Source: Leucogyrophana mollusca (taxonomy: Eukaryota; Basidiomycota; Agaricomycetes; Boletales). From it: a DNA stretch of 64,000 bases. The notes under the pieces are model-generated. The model saw only the letters and a program-made list of their open reading frames with translations. It was not told the DNA's origin and did no database searches. This document shows, one piece after another, positions 8,988 through 21,552 of the stretch. The position numbers and the translations under genes are program-made. Every line of letters starts with the position of its first letter. Positions within the stretch are counted from its first letter, which is position 1. The stretch is taken from assembly GCA_021014945.1 (NCBI GenBank), contig MU266459.1, positions 1-64,000 on the forward strand, read 5' to 3'.

Positions 8988-11900
8988 TTAACATGTAGAG
9001 TTTTCCTCCGCTGACACATATATGGAGCTGTCTTTCTCAGATATAAAGGCTCCATCATTTTGATCCCTAACTTCACTGGGGATCACATCTATTGTCTCTG
9101 AACTAGCACAGAGCAAGGGAGGAAAGTCCATCACAATCACTTGACCATCTTCACATCCAATAGCAAGTGAAGTTCCCCAGGATGCTGATGTCAAGCATCT
9201 AATATAGGATGGAATCCTGCCAAGTGTTTGGTTTTTTGGCTGATCAACAATCCACTGGCCATTGACTACAGTTAAAGATGATGGAAAGTTGGAGATATCA
9301 TAGCTGGCAGATAGGAGGCCAATTTCTACATCCCACACCAGGTATTGACCTTTAACATCACATGACAGAATATGTGAACCATCAGATGAAAATATAACTG
9401 ATTGTACCCAGCCCTGGTGTTCTTGCATTGGTGAGAGGACTCGAGTACCTGTGGAGGCATTCCACACACCAATGGTATTATCATATGAGCCAGAGACAAT
9501 GTAGGTTCCATCGGGTGAGAATGTAACTGATAGCACTGCACCTTGGTGCCCTTGCATTGGTGGAAGGACTTGAGCACCTGTGGAGGCATCCCACACACAG
9601 ATGGTCTTGTCATCTGAGCCAGAGACAATGCGGGTCCCATCAGGTGAAAACGCAACTGATAGCACTGAGCCCTGATGCCCTTGCATTGGTGGGAGGACCA
9701 GGGTGCCTGTAGATGTATTCCACACACAGACAGTTTTGTCATCTGAGCCAGAGACAATACAGGTCCCATCAGGTGAAAATGCAACTGATAGCACCCAGCC
9801 CTGGTGCCCTTGCAGTGGTTGGATGACCTGCATACCTGTGGAGGCATCCCACACACGGATGGTCTTGTCATCCGAACCAGAGACAATATAGGTCCCATCT
9901 GGTGAAAATGCAACTGATTGCACACTAGACTGGTGTCCTTGTAATGGTGGGAGAATCTGGGTACCTGTGGAGGCATCCCACACACTAATGATTTTGTCAT
10001 TTGAGCCAGAGACAATATGGGCCCCATCAGGTGAAAATACAACTGATTGTACTGGGCCCTTGTGCCCCTGCAGCAGTAGAAGCACTTGGATACCCATGAA
10101 AGCATCCCACACACAAATAGTCCCATCATATGAGCCAGAGACAATATGAGTCCCATCAGGGGAAAAGGCAACTGATAACACTGAGTCCTTGTGCCCTTTC
10201 ATTGGTGGAAGGACCTGAGTACCTGTGGAGGCATCCCACACATGAACAGTCCCGTCATCTGAACCAGAGGCAATGTGGGCCTCATTGGGTGAAAATGCAA
10301 CTGACTGCACCCAGTCCAAGTGCCCCCTTATTGGTGGGATAACCTGTGTGCCTGTGAAGACATCCCACACACATACAGTCCTATCATTTGAGCCAGAGAC
10401 AATGTGGGTCCCATCAGGTGAAAATGCAACTGATAACACCCTACCTTGGTGTTGTATTGGTAAGAAGACTAGGTCACCTGTGGAGGCATCCCACACATAG
10501 ATAGTCCCATCTTGTGAGCCAGAGGCAATGCGGGTCCCATCAGATGAAAATGTAACTGATGTCACATAATCCTGGCAAAGTGGGAGGACCCAGGTGCCCG
10601 TGGACAAATCCCACACATGGATACCCTTATCATATGAGCCAGAGACAATGTGGGTCCTATTAGGTGAATATGTAACTGACTGTACACTGAGCTGGTGCCC
10701 TGGTATCAGTGGGGGGACTTGGCTACCTGTGGATGTATTCCACACAGAGAAGGTATTGTTAGTTGAGCCAGAGACAATTTGGGACCCATCAGGTGAAAAT
10801 GCAACTGATAGCACTGCAGCTTTGTGCTTTTTCAATGGTGAGTAGACTTGGGTGCCTGTGGAGGCATCCCACACACAGATGGTCCCATCTTGTGAGCCAG
10901 AGGCAATGTGGGCCCCATCAGGTGAAAATACAACTGAGTGTACTATGCTCTGGTGCCCTTGTATTGGTGGCAGAATATGGGTTCCTGTAGAAATGTCCCA
11001 TATACAAATGGTCTTGTCATCTGAGCCAGAGATAATGTGGGCCCCATCAGGTGAAAATGTAACTGATTGTACTACACTCTGGTGGCCTTGCATTGGTGAT
11101 AGAACCTGGGCTCCTGTGGAAACATCCCATACACGAATGGTCTTATCATCTGAGCCAGAGATAATGTGGGTCCCATCAGGTGAAAACGCAACTGATCTCA
11201 CTGAGCCCTGATGCCCTTGCAGTGGTGGGAGGACCTGGGTGCCTATAAATGCATCCCACACACAGATAGTCTTATCAGATGAGCCAGAGACAATATGGGC
11301 CCCATTAGGTGAAAATGCAACTGATAGCACCCAGTCCTGGTGCCCTCGCATTGGTGGGAGGACCTGGATACCTGTGAAAGCATCCCACACACAAATGGTC
11401 TTGTCATCTGAACCAGAGGCAATGTGGGTCCCATTAGGTGAAAATACAACTGACCGCACCCAGTCCTGGTGCCCTTGCAGTGGTGGGAGGACCTGGGTGC
11501 TTGTGAATGCATCCCACACACAGATAGTCCTGTCAGATGAGCCAGTGATAATATAGGCCCCATCAGGTGAAAATGCCACTGATAGCACCCAGTTCTGGTG
11601 CCCTTGCACTGGTTGGACAATGTGAGTGCTTGTGGAGGTATTCCATATATTAATAGTCTTGCCAGAGGCAATATGGGTCCCATCAGATGAAAATGCAACT
11701 GACATTTCCCAGTTCACATGCCCTGTTGATCTCAGTAGCATTGGAGTCCAGGAGCCTTGCAGCCCAGTGACTTTGACATGTAACTTGTGATTATAGAAGC
11801 TTTTGTAAGTCAATGAGTTCTTGGGGGCAAATGGCAGTGCACTGTGATACACCAACAATGGGTGCTCTTCTATAGCTGTAGCTGACTGTTGTGCAAATCT

Positions 11901-14785
11901 GCATGCATCCTGGACAAATGCACGAAGATTGTGATACAAGTTTACCTAAGACGTGTGTCAACTCAAATTCATCTAATACTGCTCTGTAGAGTACACACTC
12001 ACCGGAAGCCACCTAAAGAGATTCTGAAGAAGTCTTATTGTTTCTCGGGATTTTCTCAATATACTCATTGCTTCAAACCACTGAAGTAGGTGCTCTTGTA
12101 AGAACTCCTCTATATATGGAACAATCAATGCAATACTGCTATCTGCAGTTGCTACTACATGATCCACCCAGAATAGACATGCATAAGTGATGTCCTCTGC
12201 TAGGTTTTCACTTTTCCAACCTTGATTTGCAAGAGTCATGTTGCAGATGTTCCTCTTGAGACATAGTTTCTTTAAGCATGCAATTGCAAGATTTCTGTGA
12301 GAACTATCTTTATTGATATAATGCCAGGTATCTTGTCCAGATCGCTTTATATCAAATAGGAAGTCTGCAAATGATGGATGGAGTATTTGGACAGGAACAG
12401 TAGGGTTAACTGGATCATAGGATAGAACACTACACAAACGTGACACAACATATGCAGATCTCCGGATCCGAGACGTAGACAGAAGTTTATCAATGGCAAG
12501 GGTAGTAAGGGGCCTTTGGGCAATAAGAACAACACCAAGAACATCATGGAAATCTACCACAAAGTTATTCTCACTCCAAATTCCAGCATTTTTGAGTATA
12601 GTTTTATATAATTGGTCCAAGGCAGCCTGTGGTTCTGTAGCATTACCTGCCAATATAGCTTCTAGACGCCTTGTGGGTATGTCTTCTCTAATGAATTTTA
12701 ATGCTGTTGATGCCCAAATAAAGAGCCCACAGGCACATAAGGTAAGCTTATCAATCTTTTCATCCTCTGGCCAGTCCAAAGAAAGAGTCTGGTCCAGCTC
12801 TTTCACCCTTTTTATTTCCTCATGAAAAAAAGCTGAGATATCCTCAGAGTTGCTGATAGATGAAATGTCCAAGTCTTCATTGTGGACCTTCTGTTGTTCC
12901 AAGGCTTCTCTAATATCATCCAAAGGACGACTTGTAATAAGGATGCGAATAAAGCAAGGAATTTGGTGAAGTTGACTCTTTAGTACTTGCAGCAGGCTTG
13001 CACGTGTTGATTCACTTCCACACTCATTAAGTGCATCCAGTACAACTACAATAGTGCCTTCATCCTGCAGAGATGCCAGTGATGACAAGGGTCTGACAAG
13101 TAATTCTGTGAACTGGGTGGAAAGAGAGGCATCATTGATACCAGGGTAACCATCTATAGCCCTAGATATGGCTTTTCCAATACGCTTGTCAAACATGCCC
13201 AGCTTATGGGCTAATGTCTGAACAGCCTTGGATGGCTGAATACATTCAGCAAAACCCCAATTAAAGCAGATGAAAGCACCAAGGCGGTGCATCTCTCCAA
13301 TATACTTTGCCACAGTTGTTGCAACTGTGCTCTTTCCTGAACCAGCAACACCATGAAGCCAGAAGACATTTTGCCCACAGTTAATGTCTGTTGCCCAGCT
13401 AATGATTCTACTCAGCAGCTCCTGGCGTGTGCCAGGAAGACACTCTGAATGCTCAGACCCATGCATATCAGCAGGCATCAACCTATCAAGAATCTGATTA
13501 ATAGCTGCAAGGAGGGTGAGTCAAGGTAGCTGTCAGGTCAAGATAACAAAACTCACAGATTTCTGCTACAACCCCATGGGTTCGGTAAGAGACAAATACT
13601 GGCTGGGCCCCAATGCCAGTTTCAAAATTTGCTTGAAGATCATGGAGGCCCTGGATTAATCTCTTGCATGTTCCAGCTGCAGCTGAGTATGTTCCATCCA
13701 GAACCCTCACTGTAACACAGATTAGCAGAAGTACTTTACCTCTGAATACTCTGCAAGCATTACCTGAAAAGCCCTGATAGGCATAGTCCCTGATAAAAGC
13801 TGCACATTCTACAGTTTGCAGCAGAATCGTTGTGATATTTTGCTGGAGGATATCAAGTTTCCCATCAATGAGATTATCAGCAACACTGATAAATGAGTAA
13901 ACAGCCTCCATAGCCATCATGAGGTCGACAATGGTCTGGTCTGCGGAAATCTGCTTTTGTACCACCTGACCTTCCATCAGGACACATGTTCAACAGTTAT
14001 CATCATGTTAATGGTCACCTTGTATGCAGATGATAGCAATGTCAAAGCAAACTTGGCATATGGGTGAACCTTCAACAGTGTGAGCTGCATCATTCGACAT
14101 ACAACACCTACACATACTTCAGCCATGTCATTTACAATCTTGACGACATCATCAATCTTGGATAGGACGCTGTCTAGCAAGCGGAGGAGAGATCCGATGA
14201 CAGCACCCGATTCTGTCACCGATAGCGAGATCTTGATTCTCGGAGGATTACTCTCGTTAGCACGCGCTCGAAGCAGGCTGTTCAGTTCCAGCTCAATCTC
14301 TGCAAAGTCTCCAGGTTCAGGGTCAGAAATATCGAAAGACCATCTAGTTCACCTTGACCACCCAGGCACTGATGGGCGAGATCTTCAACCTGGATGCTGA
14401 TACTGGCCAGTTTGGGTGCAAGCCCCATGTGAGGCTTGTGTCGAACTTCCAGGGAAAGAACAGACGAAGCTTCTGCATCGACGCTTGAGAGAGTACATCA
14501 ATCAAGGTCCTGGTCAGCTATAACAGATCGGCAATGAACAACGCACAGTTCAAATGATTCGTCCCAGGTAGGCACTGAGCTGCGACGGACGACGTTCGTC
14601 TCGTGCTCGATGTCATCCAGCTTTACTGTCACGAAAGCGTTCGGGAGTTTCTTGGTCCATCGGCTCAGATGAGGGAGGTTTTCAGCGCCGATGACTGTTG
14701 CGAGGAAACTCAGTAAAATCGTAAATGTGCGGTGAAAAAACCTACTCCGCAATATGCACTGTATTTTCTCGGGTTCGTTTGACAT
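8988..14785 (-). CDS. C2-NACHT-WD40 NLR-like protein (STAND NTPase)
   Basis: Nine exons: 14785-14746, 14694-14547, 14483-14353, 14308-14118, 14069-14019, 13965-13764, 13709-13557, 13504-12003 and 11945-8988. They total 5376 nt, or 1791 aa. Residues ~8-120 form a C2 domain (IIGAENLPHLSRW, RRSSVPTWDESFEL). A helical linker follows (VHPYAKFALTLLSSAYK, QNITTILLQTVECAAFIR). NACHT has Walker A GVAGSGKST (~357-365) and Walker B VVVLDALNECG (~458-468). About 19 WD40 repeats fill ~880-1690. Fungal proteins of this build (HET-E/NWD type) act in non-self recognition and cell death, with WD40 as sensor and NACHT as switch. C2 suggests membrane or lipid binding. Both Walker motifs and all splice sites look intact. 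The ligand and output are unknown. Confidence 0.9.
9310..11740 (-). repeat. WD40-coding tandem array, ~129-bp unit, ~19 copies
   Basis: The unit encodes about 43 residues around SVAFSPDGTxIxSGSxDKTICVWDASTGTQVLPP. Copies are very alike in DNA as well as protein. Differences cluster at the residues just after GHQ and just before SV. One copy lacks the GHQ start (10560-10590 region), and the last copy is diverged. Confidence 0.9.
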
Positions 14786-16703
14786 GATTGATAGAGATTT
14801 GGTTTTCGATTGGTTACGGGGCTGCTGAGTGTAGAGGTTGTTGTTGAAGTCGAGACGAAGGCGGTCGGCGGCTGTGCGCCAGCTGTGGGATGGTCGCCCC
14901 GTGGGATCATGACTGTAAATACACCGTCACTCCACGGCGACACCCCGGCTCTCGAACTTGGACAATCAGAGCCCAGAAAGTCCGCCTGGAAGCCGCGGGT
15001 TTTCGAGATTCGACCTCACTTACCTTGACCCCTCGATCAGACTCGAACTCATCCAGCGTCGTGCCCACTGCCAGAGGAGGTGTCTTCGCCAAGGAGTTCA
15101 CTCGGATGTTGGTAGGCGTCGTCTCTTTAATTGTTGTTCGCGTTCTGTCTGCCTTACGACGTATTGTCAGTGGTTTGGAAGGTAGTAGGGCCGCCCAGCC
15201 TCGAATACCGCTAAATGACCTCCTTCCCCCGGTGCACACGATATCGAAGAACAAGGCGACCAGTCTAGCGGTCCCTATTCTGCCCCCGACCCTTCGTTGC
15301 CCTCCAACCCTTTTTGGATTCTTTGTGTCCTCAGCTGTCCTCAGACGTTCCACTCACAATAATCCATCATCCACCACACCCTCCCGACTCGGCTATGTCC
15401 GCAGAACCTTTTCGCCACCACCAGACGAGGCTGCGAGCCTAGGGTCAACACACCTGAAGCGGAAGCAAATGCAAGGGCCCGAGAATGACACATCACGTAT
15501 GTTCTCGTGGTCCTCACGCACCCCGCCATCTGCTTGACATTTCCGAATTTCAAGGACAGATGCACAGGTCAAGTTTTTGAATCGTGGCGAATTTGACTCC
15601 TTCGCGGCACTGAGCCCCATCCTTGTCTTCGAAGAATCGAGTAACTCGCGAGTCGAACGGACGCGTGACCGAAAAACAGCCTTTGGATTGGCGAACACGT
15701 TTCTACGGGACTGTTAACGGAGACGGCCCACACGACAAGCACCTTGTATCCTGCAGTATTACTCCCGGGTTTTCATACCGCGAAGCTGAGCTAGAGTCCT
15801 TTCTAGTGATCACCATCTCGTCGTCTTAAACACCTTCTGCCCTTCTGTTGTCCACACAATCCCCGTATCGCCATTATCACGATGATTGGTCCTCCCGCAA
15901 TCACACTCGGCCACGCAAGGCCTGTACCCCGCAGTTCCACCAGGTACCTCCCACCCGGCCCGCCCCTCACAGCCACGTCGTCCTACATATCTTCAGCAGC
16001 CACGACACGCACGTCCCCGCCACGCTCACGCACCATGACTTCCTCGCATAGCCCCGCACGAACACCACACCGTCCCACTTCCCATTACTCACAGTAGTGT
16101 CCGCCCAGCACAACACTGCGACAGCATCATCATAGCAGTCACAGCATCGCTAGGCCCATCCCTTTCGGTCTATTGGCACCTGTGTAACAAAGCGGCACTC
16201 ATACGCGCCCCCGCTAAATGGGCGATATGCACTAGCCAGCTACGGCAGGCTACAGTCTCCAAAGAGGGTGCCCATTACCTGCGTACAAACACGCTGCAAC
16301 AGCGCCTGGGTCGAGATCCCCCGATGCATTCGGCATCTGCACAATCAATGCGCGCCCTGCGGAGCACCTGCACATTTTACCTCGGCGTCCCCTGTCCCGT
16401 CCAGCCTATCACGTCGAGCACAACACCAAGCCTCCGATCATCATTTGACATCATGAGGGGGCGGTTGGCGGGGGATATTCTTAGGGAAAGGTCACATTCA
16501 CCGGGTGTGATGCTACTCTGCCCAATACTGCCGAGTCCAATCAGTACACATCGGTTACTGAGCAGGAGAGCTCGGGGTTGGTTAGTGCTGTGGGGATCGT
16601 CGGCGATGGCTCATCAGGTTGGAGTGCGAGTCCTGAAAAATATACAAAATACAAACCAGGCCTGGTCTGCGCCAGTATTCGACCTGGAGGAATGATGGAA
16701 ATA
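14786..16703. other. Intergenic, no supported gene
   Basis: G+C-rich with overlapping open frames on both strands, none with a recognisable domain. 15882-16097 (plus) is a Pro/Ser/Thr-rich frame of 71 codons after a pyrimidine-rich stretch. 14890-15537 (plus) and 14907-15353 (minus) are long but anonymous. The first ~200 bases are presumably the NLR promoter. Confidence 0.4.
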
Positions 16704-17937
16704 CTAGTAAAGGCCAATGACCTCCAGCCGCGTGACCAACCAAACGAGCACCCAGAACGTCTCGCCATCTCTGGTCACCGCCCTCAGATGCCCCTTAACG
16801 CTTACCGACCCCTTCTCGAACACCGTGTCCCACATCTCCGACCTCTGACCAGACACCTCGTCAGCGAGGAGCCCCTTCTCCTCTAGTCTCGCGATATGAG
16901 CCCCAAAGATCACGGAGCCCGATAAGGGGGAGAGTAGACCCGCAAAGGCGCGCGCGAGACGCAGCCGCTTCTCCTCAGTAAAGAGGTGGAAGAAGGAAGA
17001 AGCGTGAATGGCTGAGACATGGCGGTGCACGTGGTTCAGAGATGTGAGCGTTGAGAGGTTTGGGCGCGGGGTCTCTGGATTATCAGAGGCGCTGCGAGGA
17101 GGAATTATCTCGAGCATGGAAGGCTCGAGTGCGTCGCCGGCCATGAAGTGAGCAGGGAAGGTCTCTGATGTTGATTTGAACAGCTCGTCTCCGAAATCCC
17201 AGAGCTCTACACGCGAATTGAGATTATGGCGCTGGGTGAACGAAACGTGTCCTACCTTCCCGCAAGTCGGGCGCCAGCAGTTACGAACGGGGAATCCATC
17301 AACCACAGCCTTGCAGACATCGTTTCCGACTGCCATAGAATTTTATTGCGGTTCAGAACCAAGGAGAAACAAAGGCGAAGACCACACGTGCAGCAAAATC
17401 CAGTGCCGGGGAGAACAGTGTCCTCACGCTCGCGACCCAGTGCAAGGACATCACTGTAGGCAGGGAACTTCGATATCCTCAGCCTGTATAAACTGATGCC
17501 TGTATAAACTGATGAAGTAACGACTGTGTGTAACTCTGGTCACAAGAGGGGTACGCACCGAGTGAACCCGAGGATTCGAATGCAAGGGTACGGAACGAAC
17601 TATATGCACTCGTCATCAGCCAACACTATTCGAGCCACACACGCTTGAAGCAACGGGATCATACTGCATAGGGTTTCGTTTGGACGGTCAGGATATGCTC
17701 CTTGAGGCCCATATCGTCTTCCACGCCGGTCCGCGACTCGAAGAATGCCGATGCCTCTTCGCCAAGATGATACAGATCTCGTCGAGAGGTCTGTAAGGAA
17801 GAAGGGAGTGGGCCACGGTGACCGACAACCCGAAGAACGAAAATGGCGATAAATATGACCTGCAAGCCTGCAATCATCCAAGACATCTGTACAGTAAGTG
17901 AATTAAGATCGAAGGAAGTGGTTGGCTCACTCCTCAT
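16704..17937 (-). CDS. Class I SAM-dependent methyltransferase (fungal small-molecule type)
   Basis: Proposed exons: 17937-17860, 17790-17665, 17599-17559, 17483-17383, 17329-17256 and 17204-16704 (921 nt, 306 aa). Segments match a fungal methyltransferase family often near secondary-metabolism genes: YHLGEEASAFFESRTG, PYPCIRILGFTR, YSDVLALGRERED, GNDVCKAVVDGFP, LWDFGDELFKSTSETFP and VSAIHASSFFHLF. The SAM motif I reads PGTGFCC, where DxGCC is usual, so activity is in doubt. At 17205 the frame stays open only with an AGAG acceptor. Using AG two bases earlier gives the expected ELWDFG but needs a one-base change. The start could also be 17886. Confidence 0.65.
17483..17514 (+). repeat. Exact 16-bp tandem duplication at a splice acceptor
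   Basis: CCTGTATAAACTGATG occurs twice in a row. On the minus strand this doubles the 3' end of methyltransferase intron 17484-17558, making two TTTATACAG acceptors 16 bases apart. Only the downstream one keeps the frame. Confidence 0.9.
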
Positions 17938-18679
17938 TTATGTAAGAGATCCTGGACGTCCAACTGACCGCACTGGATCGTGACTAGGGTAGCCTCATTT
18001 GCGACGACGGATTCGCCGCGAATCCCGGCTTCGGACTGACCGTGGTATACAGAGGGCCAGATAGCTACTCCTGTAGCGACCGTGGTTCCGCGTTCCGTAA
18101 GTACCTACTTCGAGTACGGCTACCAGGATCTGGAATCATAGTCCAAGAAATATTCATTCACGGGTGGCTTCGGTATCCACTCTTTTGCCCAGGGTATATA
18201 GTCTCCCGTGGGCAGACCACATAGCTAAGAAGGAAGATGGTCGTTCCTTCTGAATAATGCAGGATATATAGGTGAGGAAGGAATCGAGGACAGAGCTGAA
18301 TTGGTTCACCATTAGTATACGTTCGAGACATGTAGCTTTATTCTGCAACAACGATGATTTCTAAGCTGGTGTAAGGCAGATACAGATTATTACAGTAAAC
18401 CAGACGGTGCATCAAATTTCAGGAAGCATTCGGAAGGGTGTAACTACTGATTGAGATCCCAAGTGAAAGTCGACAAGAATGGGGTGGCAAGGTAGAAATA
18501 GTGAACGGCGATATAAAATCAGGGGCTCAACCCAGTTGAAGTGAGCGCACTGGATCGTCGATAACCAGCGCTTCCAAAACACTGCGATTATCACAATCCA
18601 CTTTTATAGACCAAGGGCGACGGGCGTCCACACGCACCAACTTCTACGCCCCGACTGGGGCACTTGCATGTAATACAAC
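17938..18679. other. Intergenic between methyltransferase and P450
   Basis: No ORF with a recognisable domain. It holds the upstream region of the methyltransferase and the 3' flank of the P450, both minus strand. Confidence 0.4.
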
Positions 18680-20936
18680 TCATCGGAGCTCTCCTCGCAG
18701 CGGTGCACTATCGCTTATGTTTGTCATTTGACCGAGCGTTTTGGCACTCATAGTTGCAACTCGCGGAATTATTCGGCAAGGGAAGGGAACGGGGTGTCTG
18801 TTGGGACACGATTGAGCGAAGATATGATATTCGGGGGAGAAACTAGTGACTTACGATGTAATTCCGGTTGACCATTGCACGTCGATTTCAACTTCTCTTC
18901 CCATGTCATCTAGTGGCTTCGCAAACTTGAAGACCGCCAGCATCGACACCACAGCGGACCAGATGGACGCATCAGCTAGGTATCGACCCACACAAATCTA
19001 CCCACGCCTTAGCAATTTAGCGCGGTATACCGGCCGCAGCTACACACCCGTCTGCCAAACCCGAACGCAAATGATACTGTATCGTCGTTCAGCTCGCCAT
19101 CTGGAGACAGGAATCTTTCCGGCCTGAATTCCTCGGGGCCGGGGTATTTCTCCTCGTTCCGCGACATTGCCCTGAATGGACTCAGATCTTTGATCAGAGG
19201 GCAGACGTCCACATAGAGTACGTACCAAGCATTCGGAAGAATTGTTGCTCCTGCGAGGCGCCCTGTTAGTAAATTAAGATTAGGCGACAGGAGAGCCGAC
19301 CTCTAGGTATGAAATACCCTTCAAACACATCGCTATCGGTGGCCGCGTGAGGAACGCCTAATGGGAACTCCTGTCAAATCGACGTGTTGGTTGTCAAGCG
19401 AGTGCGACGCACCCAGTGGAAGAACGGGATGCCAGCGAAGGGTTTCTCGGAGAACTGCGTCCACAAAGGGCATGGACGACCTATCTTCGAAATTGGGCAG
19501 TCTATCGGCGCCCACGACAGAATCTATCTCCGCTTGCGCTCGCTCTTGAACACGAGGGTTATTTATCATGGCGAGAATGAAGACGAGCATCGTTGAAGAA
19601 GACTGTTAATCTGTAGCTCAAAACATGAATCTGAAAAGTGTTGAAGAACTGATACCAACAGTTTCTGATGAAGCTGCAGGCGGCGATGGGATTGAGCGAG
19701 AAGGTCCGAGAAGAATCTGAGTAAACTCACCACCAAACGCAGTACCAGATGATTCCTTGATTGCCTGTTCAAAATAACCAGACTCGTCCCGGCCGCTGAA
19801 CTTTTGGAGAGCGTTGGCGACCATCGAAGGTTTCGCATTGCCCGAAGCCTGGGGGTTTACTCAGTACCTCGGTCCGACTTCGCTGACACGGGATTTACCA
19901 AGCTCTGCTGCACGTAGCGAAACGGAACCCCGATCATATCCTCTGACAGCCGTCTTGTTGAGATAGCCTCTCGCTTGAGAGACGCTCCAGGGAGCCAGGA
20001 GGGCAGGGACAGGACTGCATGATAACAGCAATGAGTGGCTCCTGGAAGTTAGTCAGAACATGGGTAGAACGTACGAAATGGAAAGCTGCCGACGATGGCG
20101 GCCTTCTGAAGTGTCACGACCTTGACGAACATCTCCATCGATCTTTCGACCACCGAGATAACAGGGTCGTTACGCGGCTTTGCTTCATAGCCATATACAA
20201 CATCCATAACGATTGAGTTGGAGTATGTCGCTAGATGTGCTACATAGTCTTCTGGGGTGTCAAGAAGGTCGATTAACAATTGCCGGGCCTTGCGTAATTG
20301 CAGAGGGCGGTACTCGAGGACAGCTTCGGCCCGCATAACTTGATGAAAGAGTCTCCTGGGATTGCAAAATCGGATTGAAAAGACTGACTCAAAGCTCAGG
20401 GACACTCAACCTGTGAAGGCGCCACCTATTTCCATAATGCATGAATGCCGAACTGTACGTCAGGCCAAAGCTTGGGAAGAGGAGTTACGAGGTCACATCA
20501 GCAGGCAGGTTGATATCGTAGCGTCATGACTCACGGTTCCATGACGGGATTAAACGGCCTATCAGAATAGTTGGATGAGCGTCGCTCCAGAAGCGCCTTC
20601 GCGAGCTCTTCGGAGCTGATCACAATGATTTCCTGGCCAAGGAATCGAGAATAGAGGATGTCTCCTGTGGATGGGACAAAGCGCATGAAATCGTAAACTA
20701 AAGCCACGAATAGGCGTGAACCGACCATAAATTACGCTCCACTCCGTATAGGTAGCCCAAGGTTCATCAGTTTTGAATCCAATCACATTTCCTACGACAG
20801 GGAGAGGACGAGGACCTGGCGGCAAGGAGGCCTGATTTTCGAAATCGCTCTTCTCCCTGTCTCTTGTGAGATAAGTAACAATAGCGAACGCGACACAGAA
20901 TACCGGAATCAGGGAGAGAGCATGTGACGTGGACAT
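18680..20936 (-). CDS. Cytochrome P450 monooxygenase, 13 exons
   Basis: Hand-spliced: 20936-20726, 20664-20535, 20470-20411, 20355-20075, 20014-19899, 19848-19731, 19673-19660, 19602-19413, 19357-19301, 19250-19226, 19171-19048, 18997-18855 and 18797-18680 (1587 nt, 528 aa). It has an N-terminal ER anchor (SLIPVFCVAFAIVTYL), a hinge LPPGPRPLPVVGN, helix I ASSETSSST, K-helix ExxR (VLRETLRWHP), FRPERFL, and heme loop FGFGRRICVG with the Cys ligand just after intron 18998-19047. It is a microsomal class II P450 of the type annotated as O-methylsterigmatocystin-oxidoreductase-like in basidiomycetes. Substrate unknown. An upstream in-frame Met lies at 20960. Helix I relies on a 14-nt exon with a weak GTTGGT donor. 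Confidence 0.85.
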
Positions 20937-20960
20937 GGTAGCCAGCCCGACAAGTTGCAT

Positions 20961-21552
20961 CGGTGAGTTTCTTATATTCTGCGGGTTTATATCACCCCTT
21001 CTAATGCATGGGAATCTATGCATGGATTTATCATGAATGTTATCAAGAGCATCACAATGATATGAAATTCATGACGCCTACTGACCTACATGATAAACCA
21101 CAACAAGATATCACTTGCCACAGGTGAGCCCAAAATATGTGCAAGGCGTTCAGCGCGAGTTATTCTTGGCACCCATCATCCAGGCGAAAGGTTTACTCGC
21201 GTGGCACGCCCAGAAGGCACAAACCATGGGGCATCTCTTAGGCAACAGCGCCCTGCGCCGCCGATGCGCTTTTAGGGGAGGATCGGTATTAGCCGACGGA
21301 ACTGGGATAGGGGGTGGGCCATTACGAAGGGCGTGCAGGTGGTGCGTTTGAACTTCAAATGAGAGTAAAGAACGCCGCATCCGACGATGCCATGGTGAGT
21401 GGTATCATAAAACGCAAGTTTCGTTAGGTCGTATATACATCGCCCGATGCAAGACAAGTCCCAGGTTTATAACTGTACTGATTTGTGCTATCAGGATCAG
21501 AACATAATTGTATGGTGGAGGAAAGATACGCACCAATATGTTCATAAAGACG
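20961..21552. other. Intergenic upstream of the P450
   Basis: No supported gene. It contains the P450 promoter on its left side and the 3' flank of the membrane protein on its right. Confidence 0.4.

Noticed and set aside
9326..10171. 281-codon frame antisense-shifted within the WD40 array, and many plus-strand frames at 9703-11556
   Set aside because: They are shadows of the 129-bp repeats. The repeat keeps alternative frames open, and none has its own domain or splice context.
14890..15537. 215-codon plus-strand frame upstream of the NLR
   Set aside because: No domain, overlapping minus-strand frames of similar length, and no family-like segment. Judged chance openness in G+C-rich DNA.
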